A stretch of 64,000 nt of DNA, taken from Kyrpidia spormannii. Its GTDB lineage: Bacteria; Bacillota; Bacilli; Kyrpidiales; Kyrpidiaceae. The position numbers and the translations under genes are program-made. Below the pieces are notes generated by a model. It ran no database searches and was not told where the DNA came from. It saw only the letters and a program-made list of their open reading frames with translations. Position 1 is the first letter of the stretch. Each line of letters begins with the position of its first letter. Positions 45,611 through 54,588 of the stretch are shown one piece after another. The DNA lies in the NCBI RefSeq assembly GCF_002804065.1, contig NZ_CP024955.1:1674001-1738000 (forward strand), read 5' to 3'.

Positions 45611-46261
45611 TCACCGTTTCACCTGAGCCATGACCTCTTCGGCAAAGTTTTCTTCTTTTTTCTCCAAGCCCTCGCCCAGTTCAAAACGGGCGAATCGGCG
45701 GACCGAAATGTTCTCCCCGATCTTCGAGATCTTTTCTTTCACCAATTGTTCAACCGTGATATCTGGATTTTTGATAAAAGGTTGTTCCAACAGGCAAGCT
45801 TCTTTGTAAAACTTCTCCAACCGCCCCTCCACCATACGTTCCACGATGGCCGCCGGCTTTCCTTCCGCCTCGGCTTGGGCGCGGTAGATGGACTTCTCTT
45901 TTTCAATCACCTCGGCGGGAACCTCTTCCCGACGGACGTATTCCGGACGGGACGCAGCCACTTGCATCGCGATGTCTTTGACCAGGCTCCGGAATTCATC
46001 GGTGTTGGCGACGAAGTCGGTTTCGCAGTTAACCTCGACAAGGACGCCGATGCGCCCTCCTCCGTGAATATACGCTTCCACCAACCCCTCCGTTGCCACC
46101 CGGCCGGCCTTTTTCGCAGCGGCCGCCAGACCTCTCTCCCGCAACAGTTGAATGGCCTTATCCATGTCCCCTTCGGCGTCGGTGAGCGCCTTTTTACAGT
46201 CCATCATCCCGGCGCCGGTTCGTTCCCTCAATTCTTTCACCTGTGCGGCAGTGATCGCCAC
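45611..46261 (-). CDS. tsf: Elongation factor Ts
   Basis: Nucleotide exchange factor for EF-Tu. The 216-residue form has [30 protein letters not shown] at the N-terminus (UBA-like, residues 8-37) and NCETDFVAN near 80. It is shorter than the B. subtilis protein (about 293) and resembles the compact EF-Ts of many thermophiles. GTG 46259-46261 follows GGAGGAG. A terminator-like hairpin separates it from rpsB. Confidence 0.96.
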   Translation of the reverse strand: MAITAAQVKELRERTGAGMMDCKKALTDAEGDMDKAIQLLRERGLAAAAKKAGRVATEGLVEAYIHGGGRIGVLVEVNCETDFVANTDEFRSLVKDIAMQVAASRPEYVRREEVPAEVIEKEKSIYRAQAEAEGKPAAIVERMVEGRLEKFYKEACLLEQPFIKNPDITVEQLVKEKISKIGENISVRRFARFELGEGLEKKEENFAEEVMAQVKR

Positions 46262-46300
46262 GATCCCACTCCTCCTTACGAGTTCTTCGGAAATTATCAC

Positions 46301-46346
46301 AAAAAAAGGGTGGACGGGGGGCGGGCGGCCCTCTTCAACCACCCTT
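46301..46346 (-). terminator. Terminator or attenuator between rpsB and tsf
   Basis: AAGGGTGG (46306-46313) pairs with CCACCCTT (46339-46346), with an inner GGGC/GCCC element, followed by T7 on the minus strand. It begins about 12 bases after the rpsB stop and probably lowers expression of tsf and later genes relative to rpsB. Confidence 0.75.
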
Positions 46347-46358
46347 GGAACTTTGCGA

Positions 46359-47054
46359 TCACGCGGTTTGTTCGCCTTGGCTTCCCTCCAGGACGGCGTC
46401 CGCCATCTTCGAGGTAAGCAGTTTCACCGCCCGGATGGCATCGTCGTTGCCTGGGATGACGTAGTCAATTTCGTCGGGGTCGCAGTTCGTGTCCACGATG
46501 GCCACGATGGGAATCCCGAGTTTGCGCGCCTCCGCCACGGCAATCCGCTCTTTCCGGGGGTCGATGACAAACAAGGCTCCGGGCAGATCTTTCATCCCCT
46601 TGATCCCGCCCAAAAACTTTTCAAGGCGCTCCTTTTCTTTTCTTAAAAGGTTAACCTCTTTCTTCGGCAAGACCTCGAAAGTGCCGTCTTCCTCCATCCG
46701 CTCCAACTCGTGCAGGCGGTCAATCCGCCGGCGTATCGTTTGAAAATTCGTCAGCGTGCCTCCGAGCCACCGCTGATTGACATAAAACATTCCACATCGT
46801 TCCGCTTCCTCTCGTACCGAATCCTGGGCTTGTTTCTTCGTTCCCACAAAAAGCAAGGTCTTGCCTTCCTCAGCGAGGGAGCGAACGAACTGATAAGCTT
46901 CTTCGACCTTTTTCACTGTCTTCTGCAGATCGATGATATAAATCCCATTGCGCTCCGTGAAAATGTACTTTTGCATCTTCGGGTTCCACCGGCGGGTTTG
47001 GTGGCCGAAATGGACCCCGGCCTCTAAAAGCTGCTTCATTGAAATAATGGCCAT
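46359..47054 (-). CDS. rpsB: 30S ribosomal protein S2
   Basis: Small-subunit protein of 231 residues. [22 protein letters not shown] is at the start (6-27), followed by [31 protein letters not shown], and [32 protein letters not shown] towards the C-terminus (about 170-200). ATG 47052-47054 follows GAGGGGG. Its promoter overlaps the end of the upstream swrB-like gene. Confidence 0.97.
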   Translation of the reverse strand: MAIISMKQLLEAGVHFGHQTRRWNPKMQKYIFTERNGIYIIDLQKTVKKVEEAYQFVRSLAEEGKTLLFVGTKKQAQDSVREEAERCGMFYVNQRWLGGTLTNFQTIRRRIDRLHELERMEEDGTFEVLPKKEVNLLRKEKERLEKFLGGIKGMKDLPGALFVIDPRKERIAVAEARKLGIPIVAIVDTNCDPDEIDYVIPGNDDAIRAVKLLTSKMADAVLEGSQGEQTA

Positions 47055-47164
47055 GACTTGTTCCCCCTCAGTTGGTTTTTGCACCTCCGCACACTTCATC
47101 CCCGACCGGGACCCTTGGGCACCACCGGCCTGATCTGCGCACGTGTGGAATTGTGCCAACCGTA

Positions 47165-47194
47165 ACTATAGCATATTCACCTCAGCCGTTGCAA
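47165..47194 (-). promoter_or_regulatory. rpsB promoter
   Basis: TTGCAA (47189-47194) and TATAGT (47165-47170) are 18 bases apart on the minus strand. The -35 lies inside the last codons of the swrB-like gene. The leader to rpsB is about 105 bases long. Confidence 0.6.
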
Positions 47195-47649
47195 TCCGGC
47201 GTTGCCGTCTTCTGGTTACTTTGAGTTCCGATGGGGCGCCGCCGGCGCCGCTCGGCGAGTGCCGCCATCAGTTGAACCTCTCCGACTCCCCGGCCGGATC
47301 GTTTCGCCCACTCCTCCATCGACAGGGAAACTCTCGCAGTGAATCCCGGCAACTCCTCTCCACCCGGGTACCCCCGAGCGCGGTCTTCCCCAAGGTGGAT
47401 CTCGGCCCTGCCCCCAGAATCCTGAGACAGGTCCGCTCTTCCCTCAGCCGGGTTTTGTCCCCCGGGCGGGACCGCGCTGTCCCCGGATCTCGGCATCCGG
47501 CTTTTCAACTGTTGTTCCAGTAGAAGGATCTTTTGCTCCAGGGCGCGAATGGCTTCGTCCCGTTCCTCCAGAAGACGCTCGATCTCATCGAGCAGAAGAT
47601 CATTTTCCTCCTGAATACGGCGAATCAATTCCTCCCACTGCGGGTCCAT
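47182..47649 (-). CDS. Coiled-coil protein at the swrB position (SwrB/DUF6115-like)
   Basis: This is a predicted soluble protein of 155 residues. Residues about 1-55 form a charged coiled coil (EENDLLLDEIERLLEERD and following heptads). Residues 56-105 are a polar linker. The C-terminal segment MEEWAKRSGRGVGEVQLMAAL resembles the small helix-turn-helix-like motif that ends SwrB-type proteins. B. subtilis has swrB between sigD and rpsB, where it promotes flagellar basal-body assembly. Unlike SwrB, no N-terminal membrane helix is present. ATG 47647-47649 follows GGAGGGG. Homology is suggested by place and motif only. Confidence 0.65.
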   Translation of the reverse strand: MDPQWEELIRRIQEENDLLLDEIERLLEERDEAIRALEQKILLLEQQLKSRMPRSGDSAVPPGGQNPAEGRADLSQDSGGRAEIHLGEDRARGYPGGEELPGFTARVSLSMEEWAKRSGRGVGEVQLMAALAERRRRRPIGTQSNQKTATPDCNG

Positions 47650-47693
47650 ACTCACCCCTCCTCCGCGATCGACAAGCCTGAGCCCGCGGGAGT

Positions 47694-49124
47694 TCATCCC
47701 TCCGAAGATACCCGGATTTCACCCCCGTCCAAAGTAAAACGCACCCGGTCCATCTCCTGGATCACCGTATACATGGCGTTGCCAATGATGATTTTCACGC
47801 CGGGGTACACCTTGTGAGCAGATACGGCAGCATCTTGAAACTGCCGCATATCTTCGGCAATCATCTGCAGTTCGAGTCGACTCTCCTGGATTCGTTCGTC
47901 CAATTCGGCCAAATCGCGCTGCAGCTTTTGTATCATCCCCACTGCCCCCGGATCCTGGCGCACCTGCAACCGTTTCTCCAGAACCTGGATGGCAAGGCGC
48001 AGTTTCGATCGCTGGCCGTCTATCCGGCGGAGCTCTTCCTGAACGCTTCGCCAACGATCCCGAACAGTTTGCGGGAGCCCCACGGCCACAGTGGTGGGGA
48101 CGGCCATGGGAGAACCCAGGACTGCGGCCCGGATCCGATGTACCGCTGTACACGTCCCACCGGCAATGGTGCCCGCCGGGGATATGACTTGGATATCCCG
48201 GCCCGCCGTGGTCTCACTGTGGAGGATGCTGCGCTCGGCCACGACGTCTAATTCTGCGGATACCCGCCCTTGTTGGATGAACTTCGCCTGAACGGAGCCC
48301 CCGGCCCGCACAGACCCTCGGGTGCCCCCGTAGATGCCGGCACCCACCTTCACATCGCCGCCACTTTCGACGATGCCGCCATCCACGGCCCCGTCAATGA
48401 CCACATCTCCGCTCGCTTTCACCCGAAATCCGGGTTGAACAGAACCGCCGATATGGAGGCTTCCTTCAAAAGAGACATGGCCGACTCCGTAATCCACGTC
48501 CCCCTGAACCCGGTACATCGGCTGAACATCGATCCATCTGCGCCGCGGGTTGTACACCGGGTGGCCCGCCACCCGGGCCAAAACTGTTGTATGATCCTCG
48601 TTCCACTGGGCACCCGGGCCCAGAACCACAGTGATCGCCCCGGGCGTCGGGGCGGGTATCGACACCCCTCGGACGCTCATCCCGTTTTTCCCAGGAATCG
48701 GGGGCACCACGCGTACAAGAGGTGTTCCGGGGGACACCGATGGAATGCCGCCGCGATCACGCAAATCCACGCGATTCGCCCCGCTGGGGTCCTGGGGTTC
48801 CCCTTGCGCTCCCTCCGCCTTGGAATCTTGCGTCAGCCACTCAATCCGACCGGGCTGTCCAGGTTCCGGTGGAATCCCCCGGGCGACCTCCACCCAACCC
48901 GCCTCGTCATCGGCCCGTACATTAAGAAGCCTCGTCAGTCCCTCCTCAGCCACCCCGAAATGAATACCGGATTTCACCAAAAAAGATTCCACGTCCGCGC
49001 TGTTCCACCTGGCCCGTTCCTCCGGACGTGTACCAGGTTTCCACCGGGCCCGGGCCGCCAAACCGTCCAGACCGATTTCGACCTCCAGCACGCTTCCGAT
49101 GTCCGGTTCCCGCTCCTGCCCCAT
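47694..49124 (-). CDS. FapA family protein (DUF342), flagellar assembly-type
   Basis: This is a FapA/DUF342 protein of about 476 residues. Residues about 75-345 carry the DUF342 core, a right-handed parallel beta-helix built of repeated GG/SGGDV-type turns (VSFEGSLHIGGSVQPG, VKASGDVVIDGAVDGG, VESGGDVKVGAGIYGG). Residues 365-430 form a coiled coil, and the C-terminus has VYPGVKIIIGNAMYTV. Family members in Bacillus (ylbF-independent yhfA-like genes) and Vibrio affect flagellar assembly or polar localisation, but the mechanism is poorly known. GTG 49142 and ATG 49139 overlap the sigD stop; ATG 49122-49124 has the better ribosome site (GGGGGAG). It is placed between sigD and the swrB-like gene. 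Confidence 0.85.
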   Translation of the reverse strand: MGQEREPDIGSVLEVEIGLDGLAARARWKPGTRPEERARWNSADVESFLVKSGIHFGVAEEGLTRLLNVRADDEAGWVEVARGIPPEPGQPGRIEWLTQDSKAEGAQGEPQDPSGANRVDLRDRGGIPSVSPGTPLVRVVPPIPGKNGMSVRGVSIPAPTPGAITVVLGPGAQWNEDHTTVLARVAGHPVYNPRRRWIDVQPMYRVQGDVDYGVGHVSFEGSLHIGGSVQPGFRVKASGDVVIDGAVDGGIVESGGDVKVGAGIYGGTRGSVRAGGSVQAKFIQQGRVSAELDVVAERSILHSETTAGRDIQVISPAGTIAGGTCTAVHRIRAAVLGSPMAVPTTVAVGLPQTVRDRWRSVQEELRRIDGQRSKLRLAIQVLEKRLQVRQDPGAVGMIQKLQRDLAELDERIQESRLELQMIAEDMRQFQDAAVSAHKVYPGVKIIIGNAMYTVIQEMDRVRFTLDGGEIRVSSEG

Positions 49125-49138
49125 CCTTCGCTCCCCCA

Positions 49139-49867
49139 TCACTCCATCAAATCTGCCCGATGCTGCGCCAACCGGCTTCTCAACCGCAGAAGAGCTTTCG
49201 AGTGGAGTTGACTGACCCGGGCAGGCGTAACCCCGAGAACAGCAGCGACCTCCCGAAACGACAATCCTTCAATATAGTGTAGGGACAGGACATACTGCTC
49301 TCTCTCAGGAAGTGATGTGATCGCTTCAGCCAACAGCTGTCGGATGGCCTGGCGGGACACCGTCTGCGCCGGATCCACACCTTCGGGATCGGGGATCGCA
49401 TCGGCAATACGGAAAGACTCCCCGTCCTCGGTATGTATGACGTGGTCCAAAGAAATCGGATGGAACCTCTCAAACTCTTCCAACCACCCGATAAACGTCC
49501 CCCGGTCCACACCCAGTTCTTGACACACCTCTTCATCACTGCCAGATTTCCCCTTGGAAAACAAGCGCTCATAAGCCTCTTGAACCTTCTTAACCCGTTC
49601 CCAGCGCCTCCTGGACGCCGGGCCCTCGGCCCGGACGCCGTCGATCATCGCGCCGCGTATCCGCAGTCTGGCAAACACCTCGAAAGGAGTTTCCTGCCCC
49701 GGGTCGTACCGCCGGGCTGCCTCCAACAACCCGAGCATCCCAAAGGAAACCAAGTCTTCCATGGCTGCTGGCTTAAACCGGGATTTCAACCGGCGTGCTA
49801 TATTTTCAACCATGGGCAAATAAAGGGTGACGTCCAAGGGGTCGGACTGTACACCAGGTTTCTCCAT
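49139..49867 (-). CDS. sigD: RNA polymerase sigma factor, FliA/WhiG (SigD) family
   Basis: Directs transcription of late flagellar, chemotaxis and autolysin genes. The 242-residue factor has region 2 (YLPMVENIARRL, EDLVSFGMLGLLEAARRYDP, RLRIRGAMIDGVRA), region 3 (about 95-160) and region 4 with LSLHYIEGLSFREVAAVLGVTPARVSQLHSKAL. It follows cheD and a small membrane protein, as in B. subtilis cheD-sigD, and overlaps the FapA-like gene. The cognate anti-sigma factor FlgM is not in the window. Confidence 0.94.
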   Translation of the reverse strand: MEKPGVQSDPLDVTLYLPMVENIARRLKSRFKPAAMEDLVSFGMLGLLEAARRYDPGQETPFEVFARLRIRGAMIDGVRAEGPASRRRWERVKKVQEAYERLFSKGKSGSDEEVCQELGVDRGTFIGWLEEFERFHPISLDHVIHTEDGESFRIADAIPDPEGVDPAQTVSRQAIRQLLAEAITSLPEREQYVLSLHYIEGLSFREVAAVLGVTPARVSQLHSKALLRLRSRLAQHRADLME

Positions 49868-49882
49868 CGTCCCGCCTCCCGT

Positions 49883-50278
49883 CTACCGGCGACGTTGCAC
49901 CCAGGCTGCCAAATCTGTCCACTGCCCCGCCTTCGCCCCATCTGCGTCAGGCCGCTGGGAGGGAAGCGGAGAGGCAGGCAGCGTCGATTCGCCCTCGGCC
50001 TCCGCCCTGGTGGTCTCCTCCCCTTCGAATCCGGGCGGCCGCCCCGCCACGGCTAACTGTGCGAGATCGTCATCATCTGGCTCTGACCGCAGGTCGATGG
50101 TCGAAGGAGCCGCCTCGACCACCCACCTCCGCACCCCCTCCACCACCAGGGCCACAATGGTCAACACCACCGCAGACACCCCGGTCCGCAACAAAGCCGT
50201 CGTCCACACGTGCCCAGCCGCCACCGCGATCAGAAAAAAAACTCCACTTCCGAAGACCGGGACCGTCCACAGCTTCAT
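49883..50278 (-). CDS. Small membrane protein of unknown function between cheD and sigD
   Basis: The product has 131 residues. Two hydrophobic helices are visible at about 8-25 and 30-48, followed by a basic flank (EGVRRW) and a polar, acidic, Pro-rich cytoplasmic tail of about 75 residues. No family is recognised. Its ATG overlaps the cheD stop (ATGA) and it ends 16 bases before sigD, so it is translated as part of the operon. B. subtilis has no gene between cheD and sigD. A role in motility or in SigD control is only suggested by position. Confidence 0.65.
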   Translation of the reverse strand: MKLWTVPVFGSGVFFLIAVAAGHVWTTALLRTGVSAVVLTIVALVVEGVRRWVVEAAPSTIDLRSEPDDDDLAQLAVAGRPPGFEGEETTRAEAEGESTLPASPLPSQRPDADGAKAGQWTDLAAWVQRRR

Positions 50279-50763
50279 AGCACAATCTGTCCCCCCCGCA
50301 CCGTGCGCACCCATAAACGGCCGTCCTCGCTGTGCAACTCGATGGTCCTCCCGGTGGAACCGCCGACATCCTCCCCAACCATTGGAATCCCCCATTTCGC
50401 CAGGGCCCGGCGACAGGCGTCGACATTCCGGGGGCCAATCTTCAACAAATCGTTTTTCCCGGCAAACGTGAACATCTGGGCACCTCCGGCCATTTTGGCC
50501 CGTAAACGCTCGACTCGGGCGCCGTTTTGCTGCATCATTTCCACCAGCCAGTCCACCCCCGTATCGGCGAACTTCGCCCTGGTGGCGTCAGTAAACCCCT
50601 CGGCGGAAGGGAGCATGATGTGAACCAGCCCCGCCACTTTCGTTTGCGGATCCCACAGGGCAACCCCTACGCAGGAGCCGAGGCCCACAGATCGCAGGCG
50701 ATCCGGACAATGGACCACTTTTAAATCTGCCATGCCGACATGGACCACTTGGCCGGCGATCAC
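50275..50763 (-). CDS. cheD: Chemoreceptor glutamine deamidase CheD
   Basis: Deamidates receptor glutamines and binds CheC. It has 162 residues. Catalytic Cys31 lies in VGLGSCVGVALWD and His48 in GLVHIMLP, with the conserved AGKNDLLKIGPRNVDACR further on. GTG 50761-50763 overlaps the cheC stop (GTGA), making the pair co-translated, which suits their complex. The longer frame upstream lies inside cheC. Confidence 0.93.
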   Translation of the reverse strand: MIAGQVVHVGMADLKVVHCPDRLRSVGLGSCVGVALWDPQTKVAGLVHIMLPSAEGFTDATRAKFADTGVDWLVEMMQQNGARVERLRAKMAGGAQMFTFAGKNDLLKIGPRNVDACRRALAKWGIPMVGEDVGGSTGRTIELHSEDGRLWVRTVRGGQIVL

Positions 50764-51377
50764 TCTCCGCGCACCCCCAAGGCCGTCAGCAAAGGCAACA
50801 CACTGTCGGGATCGGGAACGAGGAGGAAGTGGCACCAGACATCCAATTCCTCGATATGGGCGCCGGTATGCACGATCAGGCATTGGTCGGCATCCGCGGT
50901 GAGCATCCCAACTTCTAAAATCGCCTGGGCCATGTCCACGGCCACGGCGGGCACAGAAGTCTCCACCTTGCCATGGGTGAAATCACTCAGCGAGATGAGA
51001 TATGCCGATGTCAGAATATTTCCTATTTCTCCAAGGGCGGATAAGGCCATCTCATTTTGCAGGTCGTCACCGAAGTCGCCCTCCGTCCACATGGCCCGGA
51101 GTACGGCTCGGGCCGAACAGGCTGGAATGATGAAAAAAAAGTTGCCGGGATAATCTCCTCCGATGCGAAAATAGGTGCCCACTACGACGTCCTCCGCACC
51201 GCCCACGGCGTCCACCACGTGATCAAAAGCCAGCACCTGAACCGTGGGCACCGTGATCCGAACCGGTCGCTGCAAGAGAAGGGACAAGCTCGTGGCCGCG
51301 TGGCCTGCCCCGATGTTGCCCACTTCCCGGAGGGCATCGAGGTGTCGATCGCCTAGTGGTTGCACCGGGGACCTCAC
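50760..51377 (-). CDS. cheC: CheY-P phosphatase CheC
   Basis: Dephosphorylates CheY-P and is stimulated by CheD. The 205-residue protein has both phosphatase motifs, DALREVGNIGAGHA near 15-28 and SALGEIGNILTSAY near 113-126 (D/S-x3-E-x2-N), so both sites look active. GTG 51375-51377 overlaps cheW as GTGA. It is typical of the Bacillus-type adaptation system with CheD. Confidence 0.93.
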   Translation of the reverse strand: MRSPVQPLGDRHLDALREVGNIGAGHAATSLSLLLQRPVRITVPTVQVLAFDHVVDAVGGAEDVVVGTYFRIGGDYPGNFFFIIPACSARAVLRAMWTEGDFGDDLQNEMALSALGEIGNILTSAYLISLSDFTHGKVETSVPAVAVDMAQAILEVGMLTADADQCLIVHTGAHIEELDVWCHFLLVPDPDSVLPLLTALGVRGE

Positions 51378-51853
51378 CAAGACATCGCGCCGAGCTCGGC
51401 CACTTCCTGGACGCTCAGCACCCGGTCGAGATTGAGCAAGACCAGCAGTCGATCGTCCAGTTTTGCCACTCCGCGAAGATAGTCCGCCTTGACACCACCC
51501 ACCACGGCCGGAGGAGGATCCACCCGAGACATGGGGACGTCGATGACGTCATTGGCCGCATCCACCACTAAGCCCACCTCCATTTCCCCAACAGCCACCA
51601 CGACGATCCGGGTATCGTCCGTGTACTCCACTTCAGGGAGGCCAAACCTTGCCCGCAAATCGATAATGGGCGTCACCACGCCGCGCAGATTGATGACCCC
51701 TTTAACGAAAGCGGGCGTCCGGGGAACCCGGGTGATCTTTTGCACGCGTTCAATAGACAGGACCTGAGAAACCTCAACCCCGTATTCCTCCGTCGCCAAT
51801 TGAAAAACGATCACTTTGACTTCTCGATCCAGATCTTGAGCTTTCTGCTCCAT
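51374..51853 (-). CDS. cheW: Chemotaxis coupling protein CheW
   Basis: Links receptors to CheA. It has 159 residues of SH3-like CheW fold: VKVIVFQLATEEYGVEVSQVLSIERV (13-38), VINLRGVVTPIIDLRARFGL near 53-72 and LLVLLNLDRVLS near 140. It sits 15 bases after cheA and overlaps cheC by four bases. Confidence 0.95.
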   Translation of the reverse strand: MEQKAQDLDREVKVIVFQLATEEYGVEVSQVLSIERVQKITRVPRTPAFVKGVINLRGVVTPIIDLRARFGLPEVEYTDDTRIVVVAVGEMEVGLVVDAANDVIDVPMSRVDPPPAVVGGVKADYLRGVAKLDDRLLVLLNLDRVLSVQEVAELGAMSW

Positions 51854-51868
51854 CCGGAATGCCTCCTC

Positions 51869-53974
51869 TCACGCCGCAAGAAAAGCATTACAGTCGATGA
51901 TCAGCGCCACCTGCCCGTCACCGAGCACCGTGGCACCGGCGATGGAAAACACTTGTTGCAAATACCGCCCGAGAGACTTCAGCACAATCTCCTGTTGACC
52001 GAGAAACTCATCGACGATAAACCCTGCGAACCGGTCGCCCCGGCGCACGATCAGGACATTTTCTTCATCTTTGGTCTCCTCGCGCCGAAGCTCGTACAAC
52101 CGTTCCAAATCGATGAGCGGAATGACCCGCCCTCTAAAGGGGATCACCTGTTGTCCGTGAAGATCCCGGATGTCCCCTCGATTCACGACGGCCGTCTCCA
52201 CGATGGAGTGAAGGGGAACGGCATATTTTTCTCCGGCCAGGCTGACCAGCATGGCTTGAATAATCGAGAGCGTCAGAGGCAATTGAATCACCCATTTCGT
52301 CCCTCGACCCGAGATGGATTCCACCGTCACCTTGCCCCCGACCTGCTCCAACTTGCGTTTCACGACATCCAAACCCACGCCCCGTCCGGAAACATCGCTG
52401 ACCGTGTCTTTCGTACTGAATCCCGGTTGGAAAAGAAGGTCAAAAACCTGTCCGTCCGTCAAGGAAGCCGCGTCACTGCGGTCAATAAGCCCCCGCTGCA
52501 CAGCTTTCTGAATCACTTTCTCGCGATCCACTCCCCGGCCATCGTCAGACACCTCGATAAACACGTTGTTTCCGGAATGATAAGCCACCAGCTCCACTCG
52601 CCCCGCCTCGGGTTTGCCAAGTTTCCGGCGCTCCTCCGGCGTCTCAATTCCGTGATCCACGGCGTTCCTCAACAGGTGCACCAAGGGGTCGCCAATCTCA
52701 TCGATGACCGTACGGTCTAGTCCCGTATCCCCGCCGCGAACGACAAAATCGACACTCTTCCCCAACTCCCGGGCCAGGTCCCTGACCATGCGCGGGAAGC
52801 GATTGAACACCGTGTCGACGGGCACCATGCGAATCGTCATCACCAAATTTTGAAGATCGGCGCTGATTCTCACCATGTGCTCGACTGTTGCCAGAAGGTC
52901 CTGATGTCCGGTTTGCTTCGCCAACTCTTCGATCCGGGTCCGGTCGATCACCAATTCGCTGAACAGGTTCATGAGGGTGTCCAACCGATCGATGTCCACG
53001 CGGACCGATTTGAGCGTGCGGTGATTCGTCGCCCTTTCTTCCGGGGAACCCCCCAGAGCTGTCGTGCGTACCCCCTTGGGAGAATCCGACTCACTTCCCG
53101 ACCCGTTTCGTTCTCCCTTTCCGCGTGGGGCGAGACGTTCGGGCGATGGTCCATTCCCGGTGGTTCCAGCCCACGGCTTGACCACCACCTCCCGGATTTC
53201 AGAAATCCCGAGCAGTGCTTTCTCCACGGCTTCGGGGCTTTCTTGTTTCAGAATGAGAAGCAGGCGGATGTCCAGATCCAGATTCCCTTGTTCCAGCTCC
53301 TCCACCGGAGGGTCCACCTTGACCAATTCCCCAAATTGTTCACAGGCGTCCACCACCATGTAAGCCCGGGCAGCCTTTAAGATACAACCTTCATCGAGCC
53401 GGACGGCGATGGTCACCACCTGTAAGCCTTCCCTCCGGGCCTCTTCGGCCACAGACTCCTGGTACGCGTCCAGGACGAGGGCCGGCCCTTGGGAACTGTC
53501 GATCTCCCGCCCACCTCCCGTCCGCCCCGCCGAAGGCCCCTTTCCGGCAGAGCCAGACCCGGCGTCGGGAGCACCGGTCATGCCCCGAGATTCATCCAAA
53601 AGCCGCTGAAGGCCTTGCACCACGTCTTCGGTGGGAATCCCGGCCAGGTCCCCTCCTTCTTCCACCGCCGCGAGTTGGGCTTCCAACAGGTCGACGGCTT
53701 TGAACAGCACATCCATATGGTCCGGAGTGATGGCCGCCCGGCCGTTTCGGATCTCGTCCAGGACGTTCTCCATGTCGTGCGTGACCCATACCATGGGCTC
53801 AAAACCCATGGTCGCCGCCATCCCCTTAATGGTGTGCGCCGACCGAAAAACGGCGTGGATCGCCTCATGGTCCGAGGAATCCCGCTCGAGAACTAGCAAT
53901 TGTTCGTTCAATTGCTGCAGATGCTCCTTCGTTTCTTCAATAAACATGTCGAGGTATTCACTGTTCTCCACCAT
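51869..53974 (-). CDS. cheA: Chemotaxis histidine kinase CheA
   Basis: Receptor-coupled kinase that phosphorylates CheY and CheB. It has 701 residues. P1 (1-105) has the phosphorylated His47 in FRSAHTIKGMA. P2 (about 165-275) is a CheY-binding module, P3 (about 320-385) the dimerisation helices, P4 the ATPase with N-box LLRNAVDHGIE near 440 and VSDDGRGVDREKV, and P5 (about 560-700) the CheW-like domain. A charged linker with Ser/Gly lies between P2 and P3. ATG is preceded by a G-rich site, nine bases after cheB. Confidence 0.95.
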   Translation of the reverse strand: MVENSEYLDMFIEETKEHLQQLNEQLLVLERDSSDHEAIHAVFRSAHTIKGMAATMGFEPMVWVTHDMENVLDEIRNGRAAITPDHMDVLFKAVDLLEAQLAAVEEGGDLAGIPTEDVVQGLQRLLDESRGMTGAPDAGSGSAGKGPSAGRTGGGREIDSSQGPALVLDAYQESVAEEARREGLQVVTIAVRLDEGCILKAARAYMVVDACEQFGELVKVDPPVEELEQGNLDLDIRLLLILKQESPEAVEKALLGISEIREVVVKPWAGTTGNGPSPERLAPRGKGERNGSGSESDSPKGVRTTALGGSPEERATNHRTLKSVRVDIDRLDTLMNLFSELVIDRTRIEELAKQTGHQDLLATVEHMVRISADLQNLVMTIRMVPVDTVFNRFPRMVRDLARELGKSVDFVVRGGDTGLDRTVIDEIGDPLVHLLRNAVDHGIETPEERRKLGKPEAGRVELVAYHSGNNVFIEVSDDGRGVDREKVIQKAVQRGLIDRSDAASLTDGQVFDLLFQPGFSTKDTVSDVSGRGVGLDVVKRKLEQVGGKVTVESISGRGTKWVIQLPLTLSIIQAMLVSLAGEKYAVPLHSIVETAVVNRGDIRDLHGQQVIPFRGRVIPLIDLERLYELRREETKDEENVLIVRRGDRFAGFIVDEFLGQQEIVLKSLGRYLQQVFSIAGATVLGDGQVALIIDCNAFLAA

Positions 53975-53982
53975 ACCACCCC

Positions 53983-54588
53983 CTACCTGTTCATGGACAA
54001 CTTCATCAGGAGGGCTGGGATTTCCTCTAGATCTGCGACGTAATCCACACAGCCGCGTTCGATGGCGGCCCGGGGCATTCCGAACACCACGGAACTCTCT
54101 TTAGACTGGGCGATGGTGATCCCCCCCCGGCGATGAATTTTCTCCATCCCCTCGGCCCCGTCCTTTCCCATGCCCGTCAAGAGGACGGCAATCACCGGTT
54201 GATGAGCCGCTCTAGCCGCCGAGTCAAACAATACATCCACGGAAGGTACGTGGTTGTGCCACGGAGTTTCTTCCCCAAGTTCCACAAACCAACCTTCAAG
54301 ATCCCGATGGACTCTCATCTGTCGACCTCCAGGGGCAATGGCCACGGTTCCCGGCCTCAGCCGATTTCCCTTGGCCGCCTCAAACACCTGCAGTGACGAC
54401 TCTTGGTTGAGTCTGGCGGCAAAAGTCCGGGTGAAGGCCTCGGGCATATGTTGAACCACAGCAATGGGCAGTGGAAAGGTTTTTGGAAGTCCTGACAAAA
54501 TGGATGCAAGGGCGGTGGGTCCCCCCGTGGATGCCCCCATCACCACGAGTTCCGCCGCGCCCCACCTTTTATCCGCGCCCGAGGGCAT
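53983..54588 (-). CDS. cheB: CheB methylesterase catalytic domain, without receiver domain
   Basis: Removes methyl groups from chemoreceptors. Only the esterase domain is encoded, about 201 residues. The triad is Ser20 (MGASTGGPT), His47 (VVQHMPE) and Asp143 (TGMGKDGAEG). Full CheB has a CheY-like receiver of about 120 residues in front, which is absent here. The upstream DNA is the 3' end of flhG in another frame, so it is not a frame-shifted receiver. ATG 54586-54588 lies 20 bases inside flhG; the ribosome site is weak, and a later GTG is possible. Order flhG-cheB-cheA is as in B. subtilis. Confidence 0.87.
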   Translation of the reverse strand: MPSGADKRWGAAELVVMGASTGGPTALASILSGLPKTFPLPIAVVQHMPEAFTRTFAARLNQESSLQVFEAAKGNRLRPGTVAIAPGGRQMRVHRDLEGWFVELGEETPWHNHVPSVDVLFDSAARAAHQPVIAVLLTGMGKDGAEGMEKIHRRGGITIAQSKESSVVFGMPRAAIERGCVDYVADLEEIPALLMKLSMNR

